Shown here in pieces: positions 13,916-27,770 of a stretch of DNA of 64,000 nucleotides. The notes under the pieces were generated by a model. It was not told the DNA's origin, did no database searches, and saw nothing but the letters and a program-made list of their open reading frames with translations. The stretch's first letter is position 1. The number at the start of each line of letters is the position of its first letter. The position numbers and the translations under genes are program-made. This DNA comes from Mycobacterium sp. IS-836 (lineage in GTDB: Bacteria > Actinomycetota > Actinomycetes > Mycobacteriales > Mycobacteriaceae), in NCBI RefSeq assembly GCF_001954275.1, contig NZ_MBEU01000068.1, forward strand, positions 62,001-126,000, written 5' to 3'.

Positions 13916-15169
13916 GTGTCCGAGCGATTCGTGGTGACCGGCGGCAACCGGTTGTCAGGCGAAGTCGCTGTCGGAGGCGCCAAGAACAGCGTGCTCAAGC
14001 TCATGGCCGCGACGCTGCTGGCCGAAGGCACCAGCACCATCACCAATTGCCCCGACATCCTCGACGTGCCGCTGATGGCGGAGGTCTTGCGCGGTCTCGG
14101 CGCGACCGTCGAACTCGACGGCGACACCGCGCGAATCACCTCGCCCGACGAACCGAAGTACGACGCCGACTTCGCGGCGGTACGCCAGTTCCGGGCCTCG
14201 GTCTGCGTGCTGGGGCCGCTGGTCGGGCGATGCAAGCGGGCCAGGGTCGCGTTGCCCGGTGGTGACGCGATCGGATCGCGTCCGCTGGACATGCATCAGG
14301 CGGGTCTGCGGCAGCTGGGCGCGCACTGCAACATCGAGCACGGATGCGTGGTGGCGCAAGCGGACGCGTTGCGTGGCGCGGAGATTCAGTTGGAGTTTCC
14401 CTCGGTGGGGGCTACCGAGAACATCCTGATGGCCGCCGTCGTCGCCGAGGGCGTCACCACGATTCACAATGCCGCGCGGGAACCCGACGTGGTCGATCTG
14501 TGCACGATGTTGAACCAGATGGGCGCGCAGGTCGAAGGCGCCGGGTCGCCGACGATGACCATCACCGGCGTTCCGCGCCTTCATCCCACCGAGCACCGGG
14601 TGATCGGGGACCGCATCGTCGCGGCCACCTGGGGCATCGCCGCCGCTATGACTCGTGGGGACATCTCGGTGACGGGCGTTGACCCGGCGCATCTTCAGGT
14701 GGTGCTGCACAAATTGCACGACGCGGGCGCGACGGTCACCCAGACGGACAGCAGCTTCCGCGTGACCCAGTACGAGCGCCCGAAGGCGGTCAACGTTGCG
14801 ACGTTGCCGTTCCCCGGTTTCCCTACGGACCTGCAGCCGATGGCGATCGCCCTGGCGTCGATCGCCGACGGCACCTCGATGATCACGGAGAACGTTTTCG
14901 AAGCGCGCTTCCGTTTCGTCGAAGAGATGATCCGGCTCGGCGCGGACGCTCGCACCGACGGCCACCACGCCGTGGTGCGCGGCCTGCCGCAACTTTCCAG
15001 CGCCCCGGTGTGGTGCTCGGACATCCGCGCCGGCGCCGGCCTGGTGCTCGCGGGGCTGGTCGCGGACGGCGACACCGAGGTGCACGACGTCTTCCACATC
15101 GACCGCGGCTACCCGCTGTTCGTGGAGAACCTGGCCATTTTGGGAGCCGAGATCGAACGGGTAGAGTAG
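13916..15169 (+). CDS. murA: UDP-N-acetylglucosamine 1-carboxyvinyltransferase
   Basis: A 417-residue enzyme that transfers enolpyruvate from PEP to UDP-GlcNAc, the first committed step of peptidoglycan synthesis. The active-site loop reads [13 protein letters not shown], with Asp at residue 117 where most bacteria have the Cys attacked by fosfomycin; this gives mycobacteria intrinsic fosfomycin resistance. Other family marks are [16 protein letters not shown] and the late [15 protein letters not shown]. The GTG start at 13916 is an inference from the N-terminus. As in other mycobacteria the rRNA operon follows directly. Confidence 0.96.
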   Translation: MSERFVVTGGNRLSGEVAVGGAKNSVLKLMAATLLAEGTSTITNCPDILDVPLMAEVLRGLGATVELDGDTARITSPDEPKYDADFAAVRQFRASVCVLGPLVGRCKRARVALPGGDAIGSRPLDMHQAGLRQLGAHCNIEHGCVVAQADALRGAEIQLEFPSVGATENILMAAVVAEGVTTIHNAAREPDVVDLCTMLNQMGAQVEGAGSPTMTITGVPRLHPTEHRVIGDRIVAATWGIAAAMTRGDISVTGVDPAHLQVVLHKLHDAGATVTQTDSSFRVTQYERPKAVNVATLPFPGFPTDLQPMAIALASIADGTSMITENVFEARFRFVEEMIRLGADARTDGHHAVVRGLPQLSSAPVWCSDIRAGAGLVLAGLVADGDTEVHDVFHIDRGYPLFVENLAILGAEIERVE

Positions 15170-15226
15170 TCGGAAGTTGTTGCCCAACAGGCGCGGTCGC
15201 CACTTGAAGCCGACCGAAACCGGGGC

Positions 15227-15256
15227 TTGACTCCTCTGCCGGACTTATATTAAGCT
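15227..15256 (+). promoter_or_regulatory. rRNA operon promoter (leader-proximal)
   Basis: A -35 TTGACT (15227-15232) and a -10 TAAGCT (15251-15256) are separated by 18 bp. They lie 57 bp after murA and directly before the conserved leader GGCAGGGTTGCCCCGAAGCG. The layout matches the leader-proximal promoter of M. tuberculosis rrnA (there with TAGACT), from memory. Confidence 0.8.
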
Positions 15257-15296
15257 GGCAGGGTTGCCCCGAAGCGGGCGAAAACAAGCGTGAGTG

Positions 15297-15317
15297 TTGT
15301 TTGAGAACTCAATAGTG
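15297..15317 (+). promoter_or_regulatory. rRNA leader boxA antitermination element
   Basis: The leader carries the conserved mycobacterial boxA region TTGTTTGAGAACTCAATAGT, where NusB/NusE-type antitermination complexes assemble on the nascent rRNA. Confidence 0.75.
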
Positions 15318-15351
15318 TGTTTGGTGGTTTTTATTTTTGTTGTTGTTTTTT

Positions 15352-15387
15352 GACCATACTTTGCACCCCCCGTGTGTGGGTATGGTC
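15352..15387 (+). promoter_or_regulatory. rRNA leader hairpin
   Basis: Arms GACCATAC (15352-15359) and GTATGGTC (15380-15387) are perfectly complementary and enclose a G+C-rich loop. The hairpin sits in the T-rich leader between boxA and the mature 16S end and is likely part of pre-rRNA folding or processing. Confidence 0.6.
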
Positions 15388-15458
15388 GTTTTTTGATGCC
15401 AGAGTATTGGCGTCTTGTCAGGTATCTCTGATTGTAAATTCACCTCGTTATCGAGGGG

Positions 15459-20376
<4,918 letters not shown>

Positions 20377-20460
20377 ACATCGCAACCACATTCCATGCCT
20401 ACGGCAATTGCCGTGGCACCACACCCCCCACCAGAACACTTGAATGAAAAATAAATAGAG

Positions 20461-20576
20461 TTACGGCGGCCACAGCGACAGGGAAACGCCCGGTCCCATC
20501 CCGAACCCGGAAGCTAAGCCTGTCAGCGCCGATGATACTGCCCCGTTAGGGTGGAAAAGTAGGACACCGCCGAACA
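20461..20576 (+). rRNA. rrf: 5S ribosomal RNA
   Basis: About 116 nt from TTACGGCGGCCACAGCG to CACCGCCGAACA, with complementary ends GGCGGC/GCCGCC and the standard CCCGAACCCGGAAGCTAAG loop. It follows the 23S gene after a spacer of about 85 bp and is followed by a strong terminator. Confidence 0.95.
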
Positions 20577-20581
20577 TACAC

Positions 20582-20611
20582 AAAAACACCCCCGGCAACG
20601 GGGGTGTTTTT
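20582..20611 (+). terminator. Rho-independent terminator of the rRNA operon
   Basis: A-rich AAAAACACCCCCG pairs with CGGGGGTGTTTTT around a 4-base loop GCAA. The stem ends in a run of T, giving a canonical intrinsic terminator 5 bp after 5S. It may also stop transcription of ogt readthrough in the other direction because the flanks are A/T symmetric. Confidence 0.9.
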
Positions 20612-20628
20612 GCATTCACGCTCTGTTT

Positions 20629-21126
20629 CTAGTCGAATAACGTCAAATTCGCCGACGTGCGCCTTTTCTCCAATTCCAGCAGGGTTCGCTTCCGATCCAG
20701 CCCACCGCCGTAACCGGTGAGGCCGCCACTGGCACCGATCACGCGATGGCAGGGGACGACGATCGCGATCGGATTGTGGCCGTTGGCCAACCCGACGGCG
20801 CGTGCGGCACCGGGGGCGCCGATCTGTTGGGCGATTTCGCCGTACGACCTGGTCTCTCCGTACGGAATTGTCAGCAGCGCCTTCCAGACCCGCTGCTGGA
20901 ATTCGCTGCCCCGCAGATCCAGTTCGAGGTCGAAGTCGGTGAGTTCGCCGGCGAAATAGGCGCCGAGTTGGTCGACGGCATCAGTGAATGCCTCCGGATC
21001 GGCCGACCAGTCCGTCCGTTTGGGCTCGTAGGTCTGATCGACCATTCGTAGGTTGGTCAACGCCGAGCCGTGGCCGGCCAATGTCAACGGGCCGATCGGG
21101 CTGTCGATGGTGCGGTAGCTGATCAT
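20629..21126 (-). CDS. ogt: Methylated-DNA--protein-cysteine methyltransferase
   Basis: A 165-residue suicide repair protein that removes alkyl groups from O6-alkylguanine. The acceptor cysteine is C126 in VVPCHRVIGA, and the DNA-binding segment SYGEIAQQIGAPGAARAVGLANGHNP precedes it. Arg37, discussed as a DNA-contacting residue in M. tuberculosis Ogt, is conserved. I chose ATG 21124-21126 (MISYRTIDSPIGPL), which overlaps the alkA stop as ATGA; the longer frame only adds sequence inside alkA. Operon with alkA, equivalent to Rv1316c-Rv1317c. Confidence 0.95.
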   Translation of the reverse strand: MISYRTIDSPIGPLTLAGHGSALTNLRMVDQTYEPKRTDWSADPEAFTDAVDQLGAYFAGELTDFDLELDLRGSEFQQRVWKALLTIPYGETRSYGEIAQQIGAPGAARAVGLANGHNPIAIVVPCHRVIGASGGLTGYGGGLDRKRTLLELEKRRTSANLTLFD

Positions 21127-22604
21127 GCAACCTCCTGAGGTGGCCACTGGTTCACCGGATGCTCGAGCGTGGTCCACAGGTGCTGGACGGCATAGGACCG
21201 CCACGGACGCCAACGGGCGCTGTGGTCGAGCAGGGTCCGTTCATCCCCGGGCAAGCCGAGCTGCTGGGCGGCGAGCCGAAGTCCCAGGTCGCTCGCCGGG
21301 AACGCATCCGGGTCGCCGAGGCCGCGCATCGCAATCACTTCGGCGGTCCAGGGGCCGATCCCCGGCACGGCGAGCAATTGCCTTCGCGCGCTTTCCCATT
21401 CGCTTCCGCTGTCAAGCACGACGGTTCCCTCGGCGAGGCCGGCGATCAGGGCGCTGAGTGTGCGCTGTCGTGCCTTGGGGACCGCCAGATGGACGGGATC
21501 GATCTCGGCGAGCTCCTCGACGGACGGGAACGTATGAGTCAGTGTGCCCGCGGGATCGTCAAGGGGCCGGCCGTAGGCGGCAACCAGCCGGGCGGTATGC
21601 GTGCGCGCGGCTTTGGTCGATACCTGCTGCCCCAGTACCGCGCGCACGGCGAGTTCGGCCTCGTCGACGGTGCGGGGGATGCGTTGCCCGGGCGCCTTGG
21701 CGACGACCGGGCACAGGTCGGGGTCACGGCTCAGCGCGTCCACGACCGCCTCGGGATCGGCGTCGAGGTCCAGCAGCCGCCGGCAGCGGGCGATCGCCGT
21801 GGTGAGGTCGCGGAAGTCGTCGAGAACCAGCACGCAGCGGACGTGATCGACGGCCGGTGTCAGGGTGACCACGGCACTGCCGGAGGGAAGCCGCAGACTG
21901 CGCCGGTACGCACCGTCGCGGACCTCCTCGCAGCCGGGTACCGCGCCGGCGGCCAGGTGACCGAATGCGCCCTCGAAGGCGAACGGGGTGCGTACCGGAA
22001 GCCGAAGACTCACCGCCCCAGGCGAATTCGCGTCAGACCGTGTCGCCGCCTGCCTGCGCAGCGCCGTCGGTGTGCTCTCGAACACCAGCCGCACGGTGTC
22101 GTTGAACTGCCGGATGCTGGAAAACCCGGCGGCGAACGCGACGTCGCCGAACGGCAGCCGAGTGGTCTCGATCAGCACCCGGGCCGTCTGCGCCCGCTGC
22201 GCGCGGGCCAGCGCCAGCGGGCCCGCGCCGAGCTCGGCCTGCAAAAGCCGCTCCAGCTGGCGGGTGGTGTATCCGAGGCGGGCGGCGAGGCCGCCGACGC
22301 CCTCACGGTCCACGGTGCCGTCCGCGATCAGGCGCATCGTCCGGGCAACGACGTCCCCGCGCACGTTCCACTCGGGCGAGCCCGGGGACGCGTCGGGACG
22401 GCAGCGCTTGCAGGCCCGGAAGCCCGCCCGTTGCGCGGCCGCCGCGGTCGGGTAGAACCGCACGTTACGGGCAAAAGGAGGCCGCACCGGGCAGCTGGGC
22501 CGGCAGTAAATCCGCGTGGTCAGGACCGCGGTGACGAACCAGCCGTCGAACCGGGCGTCCTTGGACTGGACCGCGCGGTAGCAGCGTTCGAAATCTTCGT
22601 GCAC
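21123..22604 (-). CDS. alkA: Ada-AlkA fusion: methyl-phosphotriester sensor / 3-methyladenine glycosylase
   Basis: A 493-residue fusion of three parts. The N-terminal Ada zinc domain (about residues 1-75) has the Cys set IYCRPSCPVRPP...CKRC that accepts methyl groups from DNA phosphates. An AraC-type HTH region follows (about 85-185). The rest is AlkA: an N-terminal domain and then a helix-hairpin-helix glycosylase core with PGIGPWTAEVIAMRGLGDPDAFPASDLGLR, whose late Asp is catalytic. It probably senses methylation, activates its own operon and excises alkylated bases. It is co-transcribed with ogt. Confidence 0.94.
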   Translation of the reverse strand: MHEDFERCYRAVQSKDARFDGWFVTAVLTTRIYCRPSCPVRPPFARNVRFYPTAAAAQRAGFRACKRCRPDASPGSPEWNVRGDVVARTMRLIADGTVDREGVGGLAARLGYTTRQLERLLQAELGAGPLALARAQRAQTARVLIETTRLPFGDVAFAAGFSSIRQFNDTVRLVFESTPTALRRQAATRSDANSPGAVSLRLPVRTPFAFEGAFGHLAAGAVPGCEEVRDGAYRRSLRLPSGSAVVTLTPAVDHVRCVLVLDDFRDLTTAIARCRRLLDLDADPEAVVDALSRDPDLCPVVAKAPGQRIPRTVDEAELAVRAVLGQQVSTKAARTHTARLVAAYGRPLDDPAGTLTHTFPSVEELAEIDPVHLAVPKARQRTLSALIAGLAEGTVVLDSGSEWESARRQLLAVPGIGPWTAEVIAMRGLGDPDAFPASDLGLRLAAQQLGLPGDERTLLDHSARWRPWRSYAVQHLWTTLEHPVNQWPPQEVA

Positions 22605-22699
22605 GCTTCAACAGTTACACCTGACCACCGACAAAACTGGCGGAAAACCGACATTGTGATGGGCGGGTCGTGAACCCGACCGTCCGCAAAGGAGCACGC

Positions 22700-23170
22700 A
22701 TGACCGAGCAGCAACCCATCGCCGTGGAGAACTTCTCCCATGCATGTATCGGTGTCTCCGACATGGAGAAGGCGTTGGCCTTCTACACGGCGGTGCTGGG
22801 CATGGACGTCGTTTTCGATGTCGAGCTGGAGGGGGCCGGACTCGACGCGGTGACGGGCGGCGCCGCACAAAACGGCCGCATGATCGGAGGGCTGATCGGC
22901 GGCGCGATGGTCGAGCTGCTCTTTCTGGCTAAGCTGCCCGCCGGACCGGCGGGGCCGCACCTCGGCTATACGAATATCTCGTTCCGCGTCGCCGACCTGG
23001 ACGACGCGTACGAAACGCTGCGCCGTCAGCATCCCGACGTGCGCACCGAGGCGGCGGTCGACATCGGCGGGGTGCGGATGTTCTTCGTCTACGACCCCGA
23101 CGGCACGCCCGTCGAAATACTCGAGCTGCCCGCGGGCGCGCGTACCACGCTGGAGCTTTGGCGGCCCTAG
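22700..23170 (+). CDS. Glyoxalase/dioxygenase-fold (VOC) protein
   Basis: A 156-residue protein with two beta-alpha-beta-beta-beta VOC modules: NFSHACIGVSDMEKALAFYTAVLGMDVV at the N-terminus and LGYTNISFRVADLDDAYETLR plus FFVYDPDGTPVEILELP at the C-terminus. The His near the start (SHACIGV) and Glu at VEILEL are likely metal ligands. ATG 22700 has AAAGGAG 5 bases upstream. It is an extra gene relative to H37Rv between alkA and the cyclase, and its stop shares CTAG with the convergent cyclase stop. The substrate is unknown. Confidence 0.85.
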   Translation: MTEQQPIAVENFSHACIGVSDMEKALAFYTAVLGMDVVFDVELEGAGLDAVTGGAAQNGRMIGGLIGGAMVELLFLAKLPAGPAGPHLGYTNISFRVADLDDAYETLRRQHPDVRTEAAVDIGGVRMFFVYDPDGTPVEILELPAGARTTLELWRP

Positions 23171-24777
23171 CCGCCGGTCGGCGCGGCCAACCGGACGGGA
23201 TTGTCGTGCCCACGCAGCGTCACGGTGTCCCCCAAAGACCAACGGGCGCTTTCTTTTTCGCTTGCAGCCTCCAGAGTGTCGGCCGTCGCCAGCAATCGGC
23301 CCGGGTGTGACTTGGCTAATTCGCACAGTCGGGCGGCCTCGTTGACCGGCTCGCCGATCACGGTGTATTCGAACCGTTCCTGCGCGCCGACGTTGCCCGC
23401 CACGACCTGGCCCGCGGCCACGCCGACGCCGGCGTCGAGCTCAGACATTTCGCTGGCAAGCCGCTTACAGATCGCGCGGCTGGCGGCCAGCGCTTCGTCC
23501 TCGGGATTCTCCAGATGATTCGGCGCGCCGAAGATGGCCAGCGACGCGTCGCCTTCGAACTTGTTGACCAGCCCGCAATGACGATCCACCTCCTCGACGA
23601 CGATCGCGAAAAACCGGTTGAGGACTTGGACGACTTCGGTCGGGGGTTGGCTGGTCACCAATTGCGTGGAGCCGACGATGTCGATGAAAACGACTGCGAC
23701 GTGGCGTTCTTCGCCGCCCAGTTTCGGCCGCTCACGCTCCGCGGCCAGGGCGACTTCCCGGCCGACGTGCCGGCCGAAAAGGTCGCGGACGCGTTCGCGC
23801 TCGCGCAGACCGTCGACCATTCGGTTGAAACCACGCTGCAGCTCACCGAGCTCGGTCCCGTCGAACACCACCAGGTTGCCGCGAAGGTTGCCCTCCTCGA
23901 CGCGCTGGAGTGCCGCGCGCACCACCCGCACCGGTGTCGCCGTCAGCCAGGCCAGGATCCACATCAGGACGCAACCGAAGATCAGCGTGGCCGAGGAAAT
24001 GATCAGCACGCCGACCGCGAACTGGGTTTCGGTGAGATTGCCCAGCAGTACCTCGAAGAATGCCAGGAGGGCGATGCCGATGACGGGCACGCCGGAGCCA
24101 AGGAACCAGACCATCATGGTCCGGCCCATGATTCCCGCGGTCAGCCGCCGCGGCGGTGGTCCCGCTTCAAGAGCCTGCGCGGCCACCGGCCGGAGCGCGA
24201 ACTCGGCGAGCAGGTAACTACCGGTGGCAACCAGAACCCCGCAAAAGCTCACCCCGAACAAGAACCGCGGGATGAACAGGGTGTTGACCATGCCGTAGGC
24301 AATCGTCGCCAGCACCGCACCGACCCCCCACAGGACGAGGTCCACCAGGGCGATTCGCCACGGGGCTACGAAAGTGTTGCGCTCGTCCTGACGAGTCGGA
24401 GCGCGTTCCTCGATAGCCCACCGCAATGCGAGTACGGTGCGCCGGGTGATCCAAAAGGCGCCCAGCGCGAAGGCGACCGCGAGATAGGCCGGGACGGCTG
24501 CGAATGTGAGCCACGCCGGCGCGTCGTCGAACACGCTGGGTTCGGGAATGGCGACCGCCACCAATAGCAGAACGACGCCGATGCCGATCAGGTTCGCGCC
24601 CAGGATCAGCACGGTCATGATGACCTGAATGCGGATGCGGCGACGTCGCTGGCTCTCCGACACCCGGCCGAGAAGCAGGGAGCCGTAGGCAGGCGTTTCC
24701 GTCAGGCGCCCGCTCTGACGGGTCACCCTTTCCAGCACCCGGCCTATCCGTTGGGCCAGGGTCTTGTTGGCCGACAT
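23167..24777 (-). CDS. Membrane adenylate cyclase, class III, with HAMP domain
   Basis: A 536-residue receptor-type cyclase of the Rv1318c/Rv1319c/Rv1320c group. About six membrane helices occupy residues 50-280, a HAMP linker follows (about 280-330), and the C-terminal catalytic domain has both metal Asp residues (D366 in FIDIVGST, D410 in KFEGDA), the base-binding Lys K406, and the transition-state Asn479 and Arg483 in [14 protein letters not shown]. All key residues are present, so it should be active. H37Rv has three tandem copies here; this window has one. Confidence 0.92.
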   Translation of the reverse strand: MSANKTLAQRIGRVLERVTRQSGRLTETPAYGSLLLGRVSESQRRRRIRIQVIMTVLILGANLIGIGVVLLLVAVAIPEPSVFDDAPAWLTFAAVPAYLAVAFALGAFWITRRTVLALRWAIEERAPTRQDERNTFVAPWRIALVDLVLWGVGAVLATIAYGMVNTLFIPRFLFGVSFCGVLVATGSYLLAEFALRPVAAQALEAGPPPRRLTAGIMGRTMMVWFLGSGVPVIGIALLAFFEVLLGNLTETQFAVGVLIISSATLIFGCVLMWILAWLTATPVRVVRAALQRVEEGNLRGNLVVFDGTELGELQRGFNRMVDGLRERERVRDLFGRHVGREVALAAERERPKLGGEERHVAVVFIDIVGSTQLVTSQPPTEVVQVLNRFFAIVVEEVDRHCGLVNKFEGDASLAIFGAPNHLENPEDEALAASRAICKRLASEMSELDAGVGVAAGQVVAGNVGAQERFEYTVIGEPVNEAARLCELAKSHPGRLLATADTLEAASEKESARWSLGDTVTLRGHDNPVRLAAPTGG

Positions 24778-24812
24778 GGTGGCGCCAGCCTATTTGTCTG
24801 TCGCGCTCTAAG

Positions 24813-25493
24813 GTGAGTCGGGTGCGCCTCGTCATCGCCCAATGCACCGTCGACTACGTCGGCCGACTCACCGCGCATCTGCCTTCCGCGCGCAGATTGC
24901 TGCTCTTCAAGGCCGACGGGTCGGTCAGCGTGCACGCCGATGATCGCGCCTACAAGCCGCTGAACTGGATGAGTCCGCCGTGCTGGTTGAGCGAAGACGC
25001 CGGCGGCGAGGTGCCGGTGTGGGTGGTGGAGAACAAGGCGGGCGAGCAACTGCGCATCACCGTCGAGCAGATCGAGCATGATTCCAGCCACGACCTCGGC
25101 GTGGACCCCGGTCTGGTCAAGGACGGCGTCGAGGCTCACCTACAGGCACTGCTCGCCGAGCATGTTCAACTGCTGGGCGAGGGATACACGTTGGTCCGCC
25201 GCGAGTACATGACGGCGATCGGCCCCGTCGATCTGCTGTGCCGCGACGAACTCGGTGGTTCGGTCGCGGTGGAAATCAAGCGGCGCGGCGAGATCGACGG
25301 CGTGGAGCAGCTGACCCGCTATCTCGAATTGCTCAATCGCGACAGCCTGCTGGCGCCGGTGAAAGGCGTGTTCGCCGCTCAGCAGATCAAGCCGCAGGCG
25401 CGCACGCTTGCCAATGATCGCGGGATCCGTTGTGTAACACTGGATTACGACAAGATGCGCGGCATGGACAACGACGAGTACCGGCTGTTCTGA
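24813..25493 (+). CDS. nucS: Mismatch-specific endonuclease NucS/EndoMS
   Basis: A 226-residue nuclease that cuts DNA at mismatches and provides non-canonical mismatch repair in mycobacteria, which lack MutS-MutL. The N-terminal DNA-binding half ([20 protein letters not shown]) is followed by the RecB-like nuclease core with [31 protein letters not shown], where D140, E154 and K156 form the catalytic set. The C-terminus [16 protein letters not shown] fits the beta-clamp-interacting tail. It starts at GTG 24813, divergent from the cyclase. Confidence 0.94.
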   Translation: MSRVRLVIAQCTVDYVGRLTAHLPSARRLLLFKADGSVSVHADDRAYKPLNWMSPPCWLSEDAGGEVPVWVVENKAGEQLRITVEQIEHDSSHDLGVDPGLVKDGVEAHLQALLAEHVQLLGEGYTLVRREYMTAIGPVDLLCRDELGGSVAVEIKRRGEIDGVEQLTRYLELLNRDSLLAPVKGVFAAQQIKPQARTLANDRGIRCVTLDYDKMRGMDNDEYRLF

Positions 25494-25786
25494 TGTGTCC
25501 GCGCCGCAAACCGCCACGTCGACGACAGCCGGCAGGACCGTCAGCAACGTTGCGTCGTATCGAAACTGGGCCTGATGGCTACGAGTACGAAGTGCGCCCG
25601 GTAGCCGCGGCTCGCGCCATCAAGACCTATCGCTGTCCCGGATGTGACCACGAAATCCGCTCCGGCACTGCGCATGTGGTGGTATGGCCGGCTGAATCAC
25701 CTGCGGCCGTTCAGGACCGCCGGCACTGGCACTCGCCGTGCTGGACCAACCGCGCGACTCGCGGTCCTACCCGACGATGGTCTTAA
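25493..25786 (+). CDS. Small zinc-ribbon-like conserved protein (Rv1322-like)
   Basis: A 97-residue protein with a basic N-terminus ([15 protein letters not shown]), the segment TYRCPGCDHEIRSGTAHVVVWP and a later HWHSPCW, together giving a Cys/His set suited to one zinc ion. ATG 25493 overlaps the last base of the nucS stop, so it is translationally coupled with nucS. It occupies the position of Rv1322. The function is unknown; the coupling and the small zinc-ribbon form suggest a nucleic-acid role connected with NucS, which is inference. Confidence 0.75.
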   Translation: MCPRRKPPRRRQPAGPSATLRRIETGPDGYEYEVRPVAAARAIKTYRCPGCDHEIRSGTAHVVVWPAESPAAVQDRRHWHSPCWTNRATRGPTRRWS

Positions 25787-25804
25787 GACACTGGGATGTG
25801 TTCA

Positions 25805-25858
25805 CGAACGTGCGGCTAGCCGCACACTGAGCGCCGAACGTGCGGCTAGCCGCACACT
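25805..25858. repeat. Tandem pair of palindromes at a convergent gene end
   Basis: The 24-bp unit CGAACGTGCGGCTAGCCGCACACT occurs twice, at 25805-25828 and 25835-25858, with a 30-bp period. Each contains the perfect 16-bp palindrome GTGCGGCTAGCCGCAC. They lie between the convergent Rv1322-like gene and methylmalonyl-CoA epimerase gene, so they probably act as bidirectional transcription terminators, though no T-tract follows. Confidence 0.7.
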
Positions 25859-25870
25859 CGGCGCATGGCT

Positions 25871-26326
25871 TTAGGAAGCCGGCTCCACCAACTCGATCAG
25901 GACACCGCCGGCGTCCTTGGGGTGGATGAAGTTGATCCGCGAGTTTGCTGTGCCGCGCCGGGGTGCCTCGTAGACGAGTCGCACCTCCTGCTCACGCAGC
26001 TGGTCGCACATCGCGTCCAGATCGCTGACCCGAACGGCCATCTGTTGGATGCCCGGCCCGCGCTTCTCCATGAACTTCGCGATCGTCGATGAGTCGTCGA
26101 GCGGGGCCATCAACTGAAGCTGCGCGGTGGTCCCGGGGACCGCCAGCATCGCCTCTCGGATGCCCTGGTCATCGTTGACTTCCTCGTGCACCAGGATCAT
26201 GCCGAGGTGGTCGTGGTACCAGGTGATTGCGGCGTCCAGGTCGGCGACCGCAATGCCGACGTGATCCAGGCCGGTCACCAAGGAGGTTGCCAGGAGGTGA
26301 CGGGCATCAACTTGATCGGTCGTCAT
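25871..26326 (-). CDS. mce: Methylmalonyl-CoA epimerase
   Basis: A 151-residue VOC-fold epimerase that converts (S)- to (R)-methylmalonyl-CoA in propionyl-CoA metabolism. Features are [25 protein letters not shown] with the metal His, the substrate loop [19 protein letters not shown], and [19 protein letters not shown] with the last metal Glu. I start it at ATG 26324-26326 ([12 protein letters not shown]), a typical N-terminus, not at the longer frame overlapping the thiolase promoter. It is divergent from the thiolase and matches Rv1322A. It works together with the adenosylcobalamin made by the PduO enzyme at 13.3-13.8 kb. Confidence 0.9.
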   Translation of the reverse strand: MTTDQVDARHLLATSLVTGLDHVGIAVADLDAAITWYHDHLGMILVHEEVNDDQGIREAMLAVPGTTAQLQLMAPLDDSSTIAKFMEKRGPGIQQMAVRVSDLDAMCDQLREQEVRLVYEAPRRGTANSRINFIHPKDAGGVLIELVEPAS

Positions 26327-26406
26327 CACACCACGGTAACGTGGCGGCAAAGATTCCGCTTCTCCGGGTAGCGGAAACGGCCGTTGGTGCACCCCAGGAG
26401 GAACTA

Positions 26407-27588
26407 ATGACAACGTCGGTGATAGTTGCTGGGGCGCGGACACCTATCGGCAAGCTGATGGGGTCGCTGAAGGATTTCTCGGCCAGCGATCTGGGCGCCA
26501 TCGCGATCGCGGGCGCGCTGGAGAAGGCCAAGGTGCCGGCGAGTGCGGTCGAGTACGTGATCATGGGTCAGGTGTTGACGGCCGGGGCCGGCCAGATGCC
26601 CGCCCGGCAGGCCGCGGTGGCGGCCGGTATTGGCTGGGACGTTCCGGCGCTGACGATCAACAAGATGTGCCTGTCCGGCATCGACGCCATCGCGCTGGCT
26701 GACCAGCTCATTCGTGCCGGCGAGTTCGACGTGGTGGTGGCCGGCGGCCAGGAGTCCATGACGAAGGCCCCGCACCTGCTGATGGACAGCCGCACCGGCT
26801 ACAAGTACGGCGACGTGACGGTGCTGGACCACATGGCCTACGACGGCCTGCACGACGTGTTCACCGACCAGCCGATGGGCGCGCTCACCGAGCAGCGCAA
26901 CGACGTCGACAAGTTCACCCGCGCCGAACAGGACGAGTTCGCTGCGCGGTCCCACCAAAAGGCGGCCGCGGCGTGGAAGGATGGCGTCTTCACCGACGAG
27001 GTTGTGCCCGTGAACATTCCGCAGCGCAAGGGCGATCCGCTGCAGTTCACCGAGGACGAGGGGATCCGCGCAAACACCACCGCCGAGTCTCTGGCCGGTC
27101 TCAAGCCGGCGTTTCGCAGTGACGGCACCATCACCGCCGGTTCGGCGTCGCAGATCTCCGACGGCGCGGCCGCCGTGGTCGTGATGAACAAGGACAAAGC
27201 GCAGCAGCTGGGGCTCAGCTGGCTGGTCGAGATCGGTGCGCACGGTGTCGTCGCCGGGCCCGATTCGACGCTGCAGTCGCAGCCGGCCAACGCGATCAAG
27301 AAGGCACTCGCCCGTGAGGGCATCTCCGTTGATCAGCTCGACGTGGTCGAGATCAACGAGGCGTTCTCGGCGGTGGCGCTGGCGTCGACGCGCGAACTCG
27401 GCGTGAATCCCGACATCGTCAACGTCAACGGCGGCGCGATTGCCGTCGGGCATCCGATCGGCATGTCGGGCGCCCGGATCACCCTGCATGCGGCGCTGGA
27501 ACTGGCGCGCCGCGGCTCCGGCTACGGCGTGGCGGCGCTGTGCGGGGCCGGTGGCCAGGGCGACGCGCTGATTCTGCGGGCCGGTTAG
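26407..27588 (+). CDS. fadA4: Acetyl-CoA acetyltransferase (thiolase), FadA4-like
   Basis: A 393-residue biosynthetic-type thiolase that condenses two acetyl-CoA or splits 3-ketoacyl-CoA. The acyl-accepting Cys is in [13 protein letters not shown], the His in [11 protein letters not shown], and the second Cys in [11 protein letters not shown]. The NEAF motif is at [15 protein letters not shown] 26407 follows CAGGAGGAACTA, an excellent ribosome-binding site. Position corresponds to Rv1323. Confidence 0.93.
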   Translation: MTTSVIVAGARTPIGKLMGSLKDFSASDLGAIAIAGALEKAKVPASAVEYVIMGQVLTAGAGQMPARQAAVAAGIGWDVPALTINKMCLSGIDAIALADQLIRAGEFDVVVAGGQESMTKAPHLLMDSRTGYKYGDVTVLDHMAYDGLHDVFTDQPMGALTEQRNDVDKFTRAEQDEFAARSHQKAAAAWKDGVFTDEVVPVNIPQRKGDPLQFTEDEGIRANTTAESLAGLKPAFRSDGTITAGSASQISDGAAAVVVMNKDKAQQLGLSWLVEIGAHGVVAGPDSTLQSQPANAIKKALAREGISVDQLDVVEINEAFSAVALASTRELGVNPDIVNVNGGAIAVGHPIGMSGARITLHAALELARRGSGYGVAALCGAGGQGDALILRAG

Positions 27589-27770
27589 CTGGACCGGACG
27601 GCATTGCTGGGGACCCGTGCGGGGAGCTGCGGGTGTGATTTTCGTCATACAGGCCGCTCGAGGGCCTTTCGGGCGCCGATTTCGGCGGGGTTTTGCCCCG
27701 CATGAGCACCGCATGAGCGCCGCGGCCACCGGGTGGATCGGTAGCCGACGCACATGACAGACTTGACGGC

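Noticed and set aside
21159-22673. A 504-codon open frame antisense to alkA
   Set aside because: Low-complexity Arg/Gly/Ala composition, typical of a shadow; AlkA motifs are on the other strand.
26404-27753. A 449-codon open frame antisense to the thiolase
   Set aside because: Same reason: shadow composition, and the thiolase has all catalytic motifs.
27589-27770. A small gene or ncRNA in the 182-bp gap before the thioredoxin-like gene
   Set aside because: Only a short direct repeat (GCATGAGCACC and GCATGAGCGCC) is seen; no start with a ribosome-binding site and no clear hairpin.
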